From positions 1 to 64,000 of the forward strand of contig CAZOMV010000015.1 of assembly GCA_964580995.1 (NCBI GenBank): DNA of 64,000 nt, given 5' to 3'. The stretch comes from JAKJEP01 sp964580995. Lineage in GTDB: Bacteria > Planctomycetota > Phycisphaerae > Sedimentisphaerales > SM23-30. The position numbers and the translations under genes are program-made. The notes beneath the pieces are model-generated. The model was not told the DNA's origin. It saw only the letters and a program-made list of their open reading frames with translations, and did no database searches. Shown piece after piece: positions 33,261-42,165 of the stretch. The stretch's first letter is position 1; each line of letters begins with the position of its first letter.

Positions 33261-34325
33261 ATGGCAAAACCAATCACATATAGCGAGGCAGGGGTGCATA
33301 TCAGCAGTAATGATGAGATGGTGGACCTGATCGCCGGTAATGTCCGGCGGACGCATACGCCGCGGGTGATGTATCTGCATAACGCCTTTGCGGGGCTGTT
33401 TCGGCTGGACTATGATGAAAAGCTGTTTAAAAAGAATTATCGCAATCCGGTGCTGGTGGCCTGTACCGATGGGGTAGGCACGAAGATCAAAGTGGCGGCG
33501 ATGATGGGCCGGTATGATACGGTGGGGATCGACCTGGTGGCGATGAGCGTGAATGATATGCTGGTGCAGGGGGCGGAGCCGCTGTTTTTTCTGGATTATA
33601 TCGCGATCCATCAACTGATACCGGAAGAGATTAACCAGTTTGTCAAGGGGATCAGCGACGGCTGCTGTCAGGCGGATTGTGCCCTGCTGGGCGGGGAGAC
33701 GGCGGAGATGCCGGACTTGTACCCCAAGGGGGAGTTCGACCTGGCCGGTTTTGCGGTGGGCGTGGTGGAAAAACACCGGATTGTGACAGGCAGCCAGGTG
33801 AAGGCGGGTGATTCGGTGATCGGGCTGGCCAGCAGCGGGCTGCACTCCAACGGGTATGCCCTGGTGAGGCGGATCTGTTTTGAGCAGGAAAAGCTGGATG
33901 TGAAGCAATATATTGAGGAGCTGGGGGCGCCGCTGGGGGAGGTGCTGCTGCGGCCGACGCGAATCTATGTGGCCTCGATCCTGAAGCTATTGAAAAAATA
34001 CCGGGTGAAAAAGGTGGTCAAAGCGATGGCCCATATTACCGGTGGCGGGCTGGTGGGGAATATCCCGCGGGTCATCAGTAAGGACCTGGATGTGGTGATT
34101 GACAAAAGCAAATGGGACGTGCCGCCCATTTTTCGCTTTTTGCAGAAGCGCGGCCCGGTGGAAGAGCAGGAGATGTTCCGGGTGTTTAATATGGGGATCG
34201 GTTATGTCCTGGTGGTGGCGTCGGACTTTACCCGTTCGATCATGGCCCATTTGCGCAAGCTGGGGGAAACGCCCTATTTTCTGGGCAAGGTCAAACGCGG
34301 CAGCGGGAAAGTTATTTTAAAGTGA
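33261..34325 (+). CDS. purM: Phosphoribosylformylglycinamidine cyclo-ligase (AIR synthetase)
   Basis: Closes FGAM to AIR in de novo purine synthesis, using ATP. It has 354 residues, the family size. Hallmarks are ACTDGVGTKIKVA, DLVAMSVNDMLVQGAEPLFFLDY, LLGGETAEMP and LASSGLHSNGYALVR, followed by the HITGGG motif. It stands alone, diverging from the pst operon. AAAGG lies close to the ATG. Confidence 0.97.
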   Translation: MAKPITYSEAGVHISSNDEMVDLIAGNVRRTHTPRVMYLHNAFAGLFRLDYDEKLFKKNYRNPVLVACTDGVGTKIKVAAMMGRYDTVGIDLVAMSVNDMLVQGAEPLFFLDYIAIHQLIPEEINQFVKGISDGCCQADCALLGGETAEMPDLYPKGEFDLAGFAVGVVEKHRIVTGSQVKAGDSVIGLASSGLHSNGYALVRRICFEQEKLDVKQYIEELGAPLGEVLLRPTRIYVASILKLLKKYRVKKVVKAMAHITGGGLVGNIPRVISKDLDVVIDKSKWDVPPIFRFLQKRGPVEEQEMFRVFNMGIGYVLVVASDFTRSIMAHLRKLGETPYFLGKVKRGSGKVILK

Positions 34326-34397
34326 AGGAACTGGATATTTTTACGTATTTGGGATAAAATAAAGCTGAACATCAGCAAAAATTACTGGAGGCGTGGA

Positions 34398-34670
34398 ATG
34401 GGTATTTTGGCTCTGCAGGCAGATGAACGAGTAAAGGATGTTCATTTTACCAAAGAAACGTTAAGCGTTGATTTGGCCGATGGCCGCACGATAATCGTTC
34501 CCTTATCCTGGTATCCGCGCTTATTAAACGCCAGCCAGAAACAAAGGGAGCATTGGGAGATTTGCGGAGCCGGCTATGGGATTCACTGGCCTGATCTGGA
34601 TGAGGATCTGAGCACGGAAGGTTTACTGCGCGGGGCACCTGCTCCCAAGGCGGCGAGTAGCGGAAAATAG
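34398..34670 (+). CDS. DUF2442 family protein
   Basis: A 90-residue DUF2442 protein: LSVDLADGRTIIVPLSWYPRLLNAS and WEICGAGYGIHWPDLDEDLSTEGLLRG are the family core. Many relatives are encoded next to DUF4160 proteins and have been viewed as small binding or toxin-antitoxin-like proteins. No DUF4160 partner is present here. GAGGCGTGGA precedes the ATG. Its stop codon abuts the start of the HAD phosphatase gene, so they are likely co-transcribed. Confidence 0.85.
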   Translation: MGILALQADERVKDVHFTKETLSVDLADGRTIIVPLSWYPRLLNASQKQREHWEICGAGYGIHWPDLDEDLSTEGLLRGAPAPKAASSGK

Positions 34671-35327
34671 ATGTACAAGCATATCATCTGGGACTGGAAT
34701 GGTACACTGCTAAATGATGCGGCGGAATGCGTGGAGACGGTGAACCGGCTGATTGCGGCGCGGAACCTGCCGGCGCTGACACTGGAGCGATATCGGGAGG
34801 AAGTGGATTTTCCGGTGGTGAATTTTTATCGTCACCTGGGATTTACCTTTGCGACGGAAACCTTTGAGGAGGTGGCGCATGAGTATATGGAAGGGTATAT
34901 CCAGCAGGTGCCGAAATGCCGCCTGCAGGCGGGAGCGGTGGAAATCCTGCGGAAATTGAGCGAGGCGGGATACAGCCATTCGCTGTTGTCCGCCTATCAT
35001 CAGCAGCGGCTGGAAGAGGCGGTGGACTATTTCGGTTTGCGCAAATGGTTTATCCGGCTGATCGGCTTGAACGACTATTACGCCCACAGCAAGGTGGAAA
35101 ACGGCAGGAAATGGATTCGGGAACTGCCCTTTCCCCGGCAGGAAGTGGTATTTGTAGGGGATATGCTGCACGATTATGAAGCCGCCCGTGCGATGGGGGT
35201 GGATTGCATTTTATTGACATGCGGTCATCAATCGCGCAGCCAACTGGAGCGCTGCGGGGTATTGGTGCTGGATAGCCTGTTGGAGGCGGCGGACCGGCTG
35301 CTGAACCAGGGGCAGGGGCAAAATTGA
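34671..35327 (+). CDS. HAD-family hydrolase (phosphoglycolate phosphatase-like)
   Basis: A 218-residue HAD phosphatase. Motif I is WDWNGTLLND, motif II is SLLSAYHQ, the Lys lies near AHSKVENGRKW, and motif III/IV is VFVGDMLHDYEAARAMGVDCI. A helical cap sits between motif I and II. The substrate may be phosphoglycolate or another small phosphate ester. Its stop codon TGA (35325-35327) is half built from MITE copy D: T from the target duplication, GA from the element. Removing the element restores TAG at the same codon, so the protein length has not changed. Confidence 0.85.
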   Translation: MYKHIIWDWNGTLLNDAAECVETVNRLIAARNLPALTLERYREEVDFPVVNFYRHLGFTFATETFEEVAHEYMEGYIQQVPKCRLQAGAVEILRKLSEAGYSHSLLSAYHQQRLEEAVDYFGLRKWFIRLIGLNDYYAHSKVENGRKWIRELPFPRQEVVFVGDMLHDYEAARAMGVDCILLTCGHQSRSQLERCGVLVLDSLLEAADRLLNQGQGQN

Positions 35328-35414
35328 CGGAACCGCCAAAAGTCGATATTGAAATCCCAAAACGGCTCTGGCTCCCCAATAACAAGGGATCGAAGAGCTT
35401 TTGACGCTGGCGTC
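35326..35414 (-). mobile_element. 89-bp MITE, copy D
   Basis: Reverse orientation relative to copies A-C. It is flanked by the perfect direct repeat AAAATT (35320-35325 and 35415-35420). It is inserted exactly at the end of the HAD gene, between two convergent genes. It is close to consensus, which suggests a recent insertion. Confidence 0.88.
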
Positions 35415-35427
35415 AAAATTAGTTTTA

Positions 35428-35997
35428 TCAGCCATTATAGATGCAGCCGCCGGCGTCCAGGTATTGCCGCAAAATTAAACGGGCTTTATCCCGCTGGACA
35501 TCCGTTATTACTTCGATGCCGCGTTTGCTCAATTGGGCAATCCAATTTTCCGGTTTGTCGCCTTCATCGAAACCGATGGCCCGGGCGTCTTCATCGCGGG
35601 CGCCGCAGACTAAAGATGAAATCCCGGACCAGGGGATAGCTCCCAAGCACATGGCGCAGGGGGCGGTGCTGGAGACCAGTTGGCAGGAAAGGTTATTATC
35701 GTTCAAATTGTAACAGCCGAGTTTCTGCTGGGCCAGAGCCAGGGCGACCATTTCGGCATGGGCCAGGCTGCAGTTGGAAGAGGTGACCAGATTGACTCCC
35801 GGGGCGATTAACCGGCCGGTGTTACCATCAAAAACCGCCGCTGCGAAGGGTCCGCCGGTAGCTTTTAGAACATTCTGGCTAGCCAGTTCCAGGACCAGGT
35901 TCATTCGCTGTTCCACAGAAGGGAAAAAATAGTCTTTTTCGGCCAGGACAGGATTGAACCAGTCAGGTAACTGAATATATATTGGATTCCATTTCAT
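35428..35997 (-). CDS. Cytidine/guanine deaminase-family nucleoside deaminase
   Basis: A 189-residue zinc deaminase of the CDA superfamily. The zinc site is HAEMVAL (His and catalytic Glu) and PCAMCLGA (two Cys). The layout fits GuaD- or TadA-like nucleobase deaminases, with a longer N-terminal part (about 1-60). The RDEDARAIGFDEGDKPENW segment is typical of guanine-deaminase-like members, but the substrate is inferred, not shown. It is convergent with the HAD gene and separated from it by the MITE. Confidence 0.85.
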   Translation of the reverse strand: MKWNPIYIQLPDWFNPVLAEKDYFFPSVEQRMNLVLELASQNVLKATGGPFAAAVFDGNTGRLIAPGVNLVTSSNCSLAHAEMVALALAQQKLGCYNLNDNNLSCQLVSSTAPCAMCLGAIPWSGISSLVCGARDEDARAIGFDEGDKPENWIAQLSKRGIEVITDVQRDKARLILRQYLDAGGCIYNG

Positions 35998-36217
35998 TCG
36001 AACACCTTATATACAAAAAGTCTTTCCATCCGGCAAACTATTCCAACTGTAAAATTTTACAGGGTTATGTCAAGAGGGGAGCAAAATATGGTTCAAAGAC
36101 CGTGCAGAAAATCGTTCTTTTTACCACTTGTGGAATCCATCATGGCCAGATACAATAAGTGGTTCTTATAATGGTTTGTTTGAGATAGTAAAAGGTTTTA
36201 TTGTAGAAGGAGTTTTT

Positions 36218-36670
36218 ATGATTTACGATACGATTGAAAATGCGAAGCAATATTTTGCCAAAGACAAGCTGATGAAAAAAGCGCTGGATTATATCCGGAA
36301 GGTGGATCCCGGTATCGCGGACGGGAAATACGACATCGACGGCGATGATGTTTATGCCCGCGTGGTCAGCTACGAGCTGGACCCTGCCCAACCGAAAGAT
36401 CTCGAAGGCCACCGCACCTATATTGATGTGCAGGTAATCCTAACGGGATGCGAAAGGCTGGAGGTAAGTCACAAAAAGGATTTGCCTGTCACCATGCCGT
36501 ATAATGCGGAGAAAGACGCAGAGCTTTTCAAAAGCCCCAAAGAACTGACTTCCCTGATTATGGATCAGGAAATGATCGCGATATTTTACCCGCAGGATTT
36601 GCATCGGCCAGCCAGCCCCGGCAGCCACAAACAGAAAATTCACAAGCTGGTAGTGAAGGTTCGTTTATAA
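36218..36670 (+). CDS. YhcH/YjgK/YiaL family protein
   Basis: A 150-residue DUF386 (YhcH/YjgK/EbgC) protein. The ATG at 36218 has AAGGAG 6 nt upstream and gives the family length; the frame is open 30 codons upstream without support. Family features are MIYDTIENAKQYF, ARVVSYELDP, EGHRTYIDVQVILTG, and FYPQDLHRPA near the end with metal-binding His. Relatives accompany sialic-acid or beta-galactoside catabolism and bind zinc or copper; an anomerase-like role has been proposed. No sugar-catabolic gene is adjacent here. Confidence 0.88.
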   Translation: MIYDTIENAKQYFAKDKLMKKALDYIRKVDPGIADGKYDIDGDDVYARVVSYELDPAQPKDLEGHRTYIDVQVILTGCERLEVSHKKDLPVTMPYNAEKDAELFKSPKELTSLIMDQEMIAIFYPQDLHRPASPGSHKQKIHKLVVKVRL

Positions 36671-37070
36671 CGGGCAGTAAGAATGGCCTGATCTCTGGCT
36701 GAGCAAGGCGAAGGATCTTGATTTCGCAACAGATTTTTTAGTGTCTGCCGAAATGAAGATTCTTCGCTGCGCTCGGAATCTGCTATTCCCACTATTTCGG
36801 GGGGATTCCAAAAGGGGTTCCATTTTTCTATCCATCTTATGGTTATCGGTCCAGGGATATCCCGTCTAAAACCAGCTTCTATGGCTGAGGGTGTTGAAGA
36901 AAGTAATGTCTGGATGGCAGGGTAACTCAAATTATAGGCCGATAACTCACCGTCAGAATCCGAAAATACCAGCTAATTGTTTCAATCGGTACAGCTTTAC
37001 AATATACGCTGTATGGATTGAGAATATTGGCCGATATAAAAGAGGTTATACGGTCTAGTAAGGTGATAGT
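36671..37070. other. Intergenic region with a dispersed repeat
   Basis: No gene is supported. At about 36753-36781 lies a segment (ATTCTTCGCTGCGCTCGGAAT) of the widely dispersed GAATC...CTTCGCTGCGCTC type found in many draft bacterial genomes, preceded by a related CAAGGCGAAGGATCTT stretch. The leftward frame across it encodes the telltale SERSEES string, which marks the repeat rather than a protein. The right part is AT-rich and leads to the polysaccharide cluster. Confidence 0.6.
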
Positions 37071-38486
37071 ATGGAAATAGTAAAAGATCCGATAATTATG
37101 GTACTGTTGGCGTTGCTGTTGATAACGGCATATGCAGCTCTGCAGCCCCGGCGGCGGCCGGAATTGTGGTTAATCGTTCTGACCATTATGCTTTTTGCCC
37201 TGCCTCGAGCCGGTCTGCTGATCAAACAGATTAATTTGCCTCTACCGGTCAATTATATTTTGGCGGCGGTTTTTATTATTGAATGGCTGCTTCTGCGACA
37301 AACCCGTCCCATGGAACGGTCCCGGATCAATTATCTTTTTATTTTGTATTCGGCTATCTCGGGAGTGGGACTGGCGATCGGATTAAGTACCGGCGGTACG
37401 TATCTGATAGCGTTTCTGGAATTGTGCTTTTATCTGTTTGCCATAGGCCTGTTTTTCTATGCCAGCGAGACGTTTTGTGAACCACGGCATTTTTATCTTT
37501 TCGCCCGGCTGGTATTATTTATTTCTGTTTTGGTAAGCCTTTATGGAATCGGACAGTATTTTCTGGGATCGTCGCTATTGGTCAATTATGTAACCTATAA
37601 TTCCGGCAGCGATTTGGCACGCAGTTATGTGGAAAGCGATGTAATTGGAATTCGGCGCGTACTCTCCAGTTATGGCGATCCGAACGTCCTGGCCAGTCAA
37701 CTGGTGGTTTTTGCAGGGATTGGGCTGGCATTAACGATTGGAAAAGGAATTTCGAAACATACCCGCTTGCTGTGTTTTTTAATCGTGATTGCCAATGGTC
37801 TCTGTATTGTATATACCGGTTCTCGCGCGGGCATTATCTGCCTGTTTTTGATCGCGACCCTAGTGCTGATCTGGCGAACCCGCTGGGCTTTGCTGCTGAT
37901 TCCGGCATTTGGGGTGATTGGCGTGATCCTGCTTCCCGATTTATTGAATTCCCTATTTCAAGATCGATTTCAGGGATTCATCACCGGTGAGGATGCACGC
38001 AAGCAATTTCCGGCCATGGCGTGGCAGTTAGTTCAGGCCGTCCCGTTTGGCTGCGGCCTGGGCAATTCGGTGGAATTGAGCTTGCAGGGTTTTAACTGGT
38101 CGTTTGCCATTAAACCGGCAGGGGTAATCTGGTCGGGATTAAATTCTTTTTGGTTGAATTTATTCAGCCGGCTGGGAATACCGGGTGTCATTACCTTTGG
38201 ATTATTGCTCTGGTCGCTGGTGAAATATATTTCCGTTCGAGCCAAAACGATTACGGATCCCCAGGTAAAGGCTTTTTTGATCGGTGGGTTGGCGGGATTT
38301 GCCGGGCAATGGCTGATCTGGCTGGTGAATAATACCTATATGCTGCCGGGCGGGACTTTGAATTTCTGGTTTATGATGGGCATGCTGGTAGCCGGTGCAC
38401 GGACGTTTTCGATGCAACCCCAGATGGTAATGGTGCCGCTGCAGGAAACGGTGTCCCGGAGCCGATGGGTGCCGGCGTTCAAATAA
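37071..38486 (+). CDS. O-antigen ligase/polymerase-like membrane protein
   Basis: A 471-residue protein with about eleven membrane segments and the Wzy_C/WaaL signature IVYTGSRAGIICLFL in the middle. The large loop after it (GFITGEDARKQFPAMAWQLVQAVPFGCGLGN) matches ligase-like proteins that join sugar repeats to lipid or each other. It is the first gene of a rightward surface-polysaccharide set. Whether it is a polymerase or ligase cannot be settled. Confidence 0.85.
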   Translation: MEIVKDPIIMVLLALLLITAYAALQPRRRPELWLIVLTIMLFALPRAGLLIKQINLPLPVNYILAAVFIIEWLLLRQTRPMERSRINYLFILYSAISGVGLAIGLSTGGTYLIAFLELCFYLFAIGLFFYASETFCEPRHFYLFARLVLFISVLVSLYGIGQYFLGSSLLVNYVTYNSGSDLARSYVESDVIGIRRVLSSYGDPNVLASQLVVFAGIGLALTIGKGISKHTRLLCFLIVIANGLCIVYTGSRAGIICLFLIATLVLIWRTRWALLLIPAFGVIGVILLPDLLNSLFQDRFQGFITGEDARKQFPAMAWQLVQAVPFGCGLGNSVELSLQGFNWSFAIKPAGVIWSGLNSFWLNLFSRLGIPGVITFGLLLWSLVKYISVRAKTITDPQVKAFLIGGLAGFAGQWLIWLVNNTYMLPGGTLNFWFMMGMLVAGARTFSMQPQMVMVPLQETVSRSRWVPAFK

Positions 38487-38573
38487 AGCTATCGAAACAC
38501 TATAAAAAGGATTTTTAAAACGTAATTGATCGGGGGCCATGGATAAAAACCTACTACCAGTTAAGCAGAAAAT

Positions 38574-40025
38574 ATGAAAATAGTTTTTCTTAATGGACCC
38601 TACCGGAAAGCGGCTTATTCCCGCTGCAGCCGCAGTCCGTCGGTGACTAAAAGCGGGACGATTTATTATCCGTTCTGGCTGGCCTATGCCGCCGGGATCA
38701 TGACCCGGCGGAAGGAATATGAAGTCTCGCTGGTGGACGCCGTGGCCAAGAAACTGGACCAGGCGGAGCTGGTGGACTATTTCCGGGTGAATCCGCCGGA
38801 TCTGGTTTTTTGCGACACATCCACACCCAGCATTCATGAAGATCTGGCAACGGCTGGGGCGATTAAAGAAGCCTTTTCCGGTACGAAAGTGATACTGGTT
38901 GGAACCCATGCGACTGCTTTACCGACGGAAGTGCTCCAGGGTCAGAAGCAGATCGACGCGGTAATCCGGGGTGAATACGATTTTGCCGCACTCGAACTGG
39001 CAGAGGCGATGGCGGGCAACAGGGATTGGGAAACCGTAGCGGGTTTGAGTTTTCGCCGGGGGGATCGAATCCTTCATACCCCGCAGAGAGAATTAATTTC
39101 GGATCTGGACAGTTTGCCTTTTGTCACCCAGGTCTATAATGAATATTTGCGGGTAGAGGACTACTTTTTTTCCGCCGCCCAGTATCCGATGGTGATGACG
39201 GTTACTTCGCGGGGTTGTCCGCATCGCTGCGGCTGGTGTTTGTATCCGCAGGTGATGCACCGGGGGAAATACCGCACCCGCAGCAGTGCCAACGTGGCGG
39301 AGGAATTTGCCTATATTGCCGCGGAAATGCCTTCGGTACGGGAAATCGGAATCGAAGATGATTTATTTACCGGAGATCGCCGGCGCTTGCGTGAGATTTG
39401 CGAGCGATTGATCCGGCAGGGGAATCGGCTGAACTTCTGGTGCGACACCCGAGTGGACCTGGATCTGGAAACGATGCAATTGATGAAGGCGGCTGGGTGC
39501 CGGCTGCTGATCGCGGGATTCGAAAGTGCCAATCAGGAAATCCTGGAAACCATCGGCAAAGGTACGCAGGTGGATCAGGCGTTTGAATTTGTCCGCCATG
39601 CACAACGGGCGAACCTGCTGGTGCACGGCTGTTTTGTGCTGGGCAATCCGGGGGAGACCGAAACGTCCCTGCGGCAAACTCTGGATTTTGCCAAAAAACT
39701 CGATCCGGATACGGCCCAGTTTTTCCCGATGATGGTTTATCCGGGGACGGAAATGTATGAGTGGGCCCAAACGAATCGTTGCCTGCGAACGGGAAATTAT
39801 GAGGATTGGCTGACGGAAGATGGTTTGCACAACAGCGTGATTGATCTGCCGGGATTGCCGGGGGCGGAGGTGGTTCGTTTTTGCGACTACGCCCGGCGGG
39901 AATTTTATCTGCGGAAAGGTTATATCCTGAAGAAACTAGTCCAGTCGCTGGTGAATGTCCATGAGGCCCGGCGCAATGTAAAAGCCTTTAAGCGATTTGC
40001 CCGTTTTCTGGTGAAGAGTGAATGA
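38574..40025 (+). CDS. B12-binding-type radical SAM protein
   Basis: A 483-residue protein with an N-terminal cobalamin-binding-like fold (about 1-150) and a radical SAM core with CPHRCGWC (Cys215, 219, 222), plus a C-terminal extension. The canonical DxHxxG that ligands cobalamin is missing (GTHATALP is found there), so it may not bind B12. Relatives carry out methylations or other C-C bond changes on lipids and sugars. Its position between the polymerase and a methyltransferase points to polysaccharide or lipid-carrier modification. It overlaps the next gene by 4 bp (ATGA). Confidence 0.85.
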   Translation: MKIVFLNGPYRKAAYSRCSRSPSVTKSGTIYYPFWLAYAAGIMTRRKEYEVSLVDAVAKKLDQAELVDYFRVNPPDLVFCDTSTPSIHEDLATAGAIKEAFSGTKVILVGTHATALPTEVLQGQKQIDAVIRGEYDFAALELAEAMAGNRDWETVAGLSFRRGDRILHTPQRELISDLDSLPFVTQVYNEYLRVEDYFFSAAQYPMVMTVTSRGCPHRCGWCLYPQVMHRGKYRTRSSANVAEEFAYIAAEMPSVREIGIEDDLFTGDRRRLREICERLIRQGNRLNFWCDTRVDLDLETMQLMKAAGCRLLIAGFESANQEILETIGKGTQVDQAFEFVRHAQRANLLVHGCFVLGNPGETETSLRQTLDFAKKLDPDTAQFFPMMVYPGTEMYEWAQTNRCLRTGNYEDWLTEDGLHNSVIDLPGLPGAEVVRFCDYARREFYLRKGYILKKLVQSLVNVHEARRNVKAFKRFARFLVKSE

Positions 40026-40993
40026 CTCCGACAGCAAGCCAAGAAATACATCGCACCATGAACCCTCCGGAAATTCGATGGGAGACGGTAAACTGCAATT
40101 CTTGCGGCCGGGATGACACCCGGATCTATCACCGGGAAAGACTGTTGTACTTTGAACGGCCCCTGGAGTTTACGATTGTCCAGTGCCGCCATTGCGGCCT
40201 GGTTTATACGAATCCGAGACTTGCCGAACATAACGCCACTTATTTACTGGATGCTTCGCAAGATCCCGTTGCCATTGAAGCCCACGGCCGGGCGAAACTG
40301 CCGGTCTATGAAAGCGCGTTGGATGAAATCGAAGCATTGGGAAAAGGCTCACAAGATGGGCGGGCGAGAACCTTATTGGATGTTGGATGCGGAACCGGCC
40401 ATTTTCTGCGAGCGGCCCGCCAAAGAGGATTTGAAGTAGCCGGGATTGAACCGGCCCGGGCTTCGGCAAAATACGCAGTCGAACAATTTCATGTTCCTGT
40501 CTATGAAATGGATGTTTTTACCATTGATTTACCGGAGAAACGGTACGACGTAATTACCGCCTGGGACGTTATCGAGCATATAAGCGATCCCCGGCGATTT
40601 TTGCAACGGATCAGCCGCTGGCTGAAGCCGGAGGGGATTCTGGCGCTGCGGTTTCCTTCGGCAGCCTGGCAAAAAATCAAAGGCGTGATCCTGCATCAGA
40701 TGCTGAATAGCCATTGGCCGTCCTTTGGGGCGACCATGCATTTATATTTTTTCAGCGAAACAACGATTGCTCAAATGATGCAAAGGGCTGGGATGGATAT
40801 GGTGCGTGCCAAAACGACTTTGGCAGAGGCGAATTCACAAAATATATTTATCAACCAGATGAAAAAAGCCAGCCAGGCGGCCTTGCGGGGAATCGAATTG
40901 TGCAGCGGGAAAAAACTGGGCAATCTGGAAGTGTATGGGCGGAAACGTACGCGTGACGGCGAATCAACCGGACAGGGACGAGGTGCAACATGA
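40022..40993 (+). CDS. Class I SAM methyltransferase with N-terminal zinc ribbon
   Basis: A 323-residue protein. A four-Cys zinc-ribbon-like N-terminus (CNSCG...CRHCG) precedes a Rossmann methyltransferase with the SAM loop LLDVGCGTGHFLRAA (about 115-130) and AWDVIEH as motif II. This arrangement is common in sugar or glycolipid methyltransferases of cell-surface clusters. It is coupled to both neighbours by 4-bp overlaps, so the four genes form one operon. Confidence 0.85.
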   Translation: MTPTASQEIHRTMNPPEIRWETVNCNSCGRDDTRIYHRERLLYFERPLEFTIVQCRHCGLVYTNPRLAEHNATYLLDASQDPVAIEAHGRAKLPVYESALDEIEALGKGSQDGRARTLLDVGCGTGHFLRAARQRGFEVAGIEPARASAKYAVEQFHVPVYEMDVFTIDLPEKRYDVITAWDVIEHISDPRRFLQRISRWLKPEGILALRFPSAAWQKIKGVILHQMLNSHWPSFGATMHLYFFSETTIAQMMQRAGMDMVRAKTTLAEANSQNIFINQMKKASQAALRGIELCSGKKLGNLEVYGRKRTRDGESTGQGRGAT

Positions 40994-42165
40994 GTACCAG
41001 TGAGATCGTTTTACGGATTTTATTCTGGGGCAGTCTGGCGGCTGTCGTTTATACGTATTTTCTGTATCCGCTGCTGCTGAGCGGCTTATCCCGAGTCAAA
41101 AAAAATAGGCGTACCGAAACGGCACCTCTGATGGAAAGTGCGTTGCCGGAGGTAACGATGGTAATCAGCGCGTATAATGAAGAACAGGTCTTGCCGGAAA
41201 AAATCCGCAACTGTAAAAAAATCGACTACCCGGAAGACCGGATTTCCTTTTTATTCGGGTCCGACGGCTCCGAGGATGGGACCGGCAAAATCCTGGAAGC
41301 GATCCGGGACCGGCGATTTGAGGTGTTGATCCGTCCGGAGCGCCGGGGGAAAGTACAAATGCTGAATACGCTGGTGCCCCGGGTGCAATCGGAACTAGTG
41401 GTCTTTTCGGATGCCAATACCATGTATGAACCCGATGCCGTTCGGGAGATGGTGCGGCTGTTTTCCGATCCGCGGGTGGGTTGTGTGATCGGCAAGCAGA
41501 TTTTGTACGCCCCCGAAAATGATCCGGAATCCTGCAAAACGGAGAGCACCTACTGGCGTTATGAGAATTCTATCAAAACGATGGAAAGTACCTTTGGCGC
41601 GGTGCCCAGTGTGAACGGCAGTATATTCGCGATCCGGCGGGAATTATATCAAGAATTACCCGGCCACGCGATCACGGAAGATCAGGTGCTGGGCCTGCGG
41701 ATCATGACCGGCGGGCATCGTGGGCTTTTCGCGGAAAAAGCGATTGCCTGGGAACCGGTTTCGACTTTGACGGATGAATTGCGGCGGCGCATCCGGATCA
41801 GCGCTGGTAATTTTCAGTCCCTGTTTCTGGTACCCAGGATTCTTGATCCCCGGTGCGGATGGGTGTTCTTCGCGTTTTTCAGCCATAAACTCTTACGCTG
41901 GCTGGTCCCGTTCTTTTTGGTCGTTATGCTGGGGAGTAATCTGCTATTAGCCGGGGAGCCATTCTACGGCAGCACAATGGTTGTGCAGGGATTGTTTTAT
42001 CTGAGCGGGATTCTTGGAGCGGCGATACCGAAACTAACGGGTGTATTCAAAATATTTACCATTCCCAAATATTTTCTGGCGATGAATTTTGCGATTGTGC
42101 TGGGTCTGGCGCGATTTCTTTCGGGAAAACAGAAGGTCACCTGGTTCAAGGCGGCCCGGCATTAG
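40990..42165 (+). CDS. Family 2 glycosyltransferase, membrane-bound
   Basis: A 391-residue GT2 enzyme. There is an N-terminal membrane segment, a GT-A domain with VISAYNEE, VFSDANT (the DxD-type site), and EDQVLGLRIMTGGH as the acceptor-region motif, and two or three C-terminal membrane segments (about 300-380). There is no QxxRW, so it is not a cellulose synthase proper. It likely adds a sugar on the cytoplasmic face during polysaccharide assembly. It ends with a 4-bp overlap with the convergent glycosyltransferase gene. Confidence 0.88.
   Translation: MSTSEIVLRILFWGSLAAVVYTYFLYPLLLSGLSRVKKNRRTETAPLMESALPEVTMVISAYNEEQVLPEKIRNCKKIDYPEDRISFLFGSDGSEDGTGKILEAIRDRRFEVLIRPERRGKVQMLNTLVPRVQSELVVFSDANTMYEPDAVREMVRLFSDPRVGCVIGKQILYAPENDPESCKTESTYWRYENSIKTMESTFGAVPSVNGSIFAIRRELYQELPGHAITEDQVLGLRIMTGGHRGLFAEKAIAWEPVSTLTDELRRRIRISAGNFQSLFLVPRILDPRCGWVFFAFFSHKLLRWLVPFFLVVMLGSNLLLAGEPFYGSTMVVQGLFYLSGILGAAIPKLTGVFKIFTIPKYFLAMNFAIVLGLARFLSGKQKVTWFKAARH

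Noticed and set aside
36640..36930. Leftward 96-codon frame
   Set aside because: It contains the SERSEES string produced by a common dispersed DNA repeat, so it is not a protein gene.
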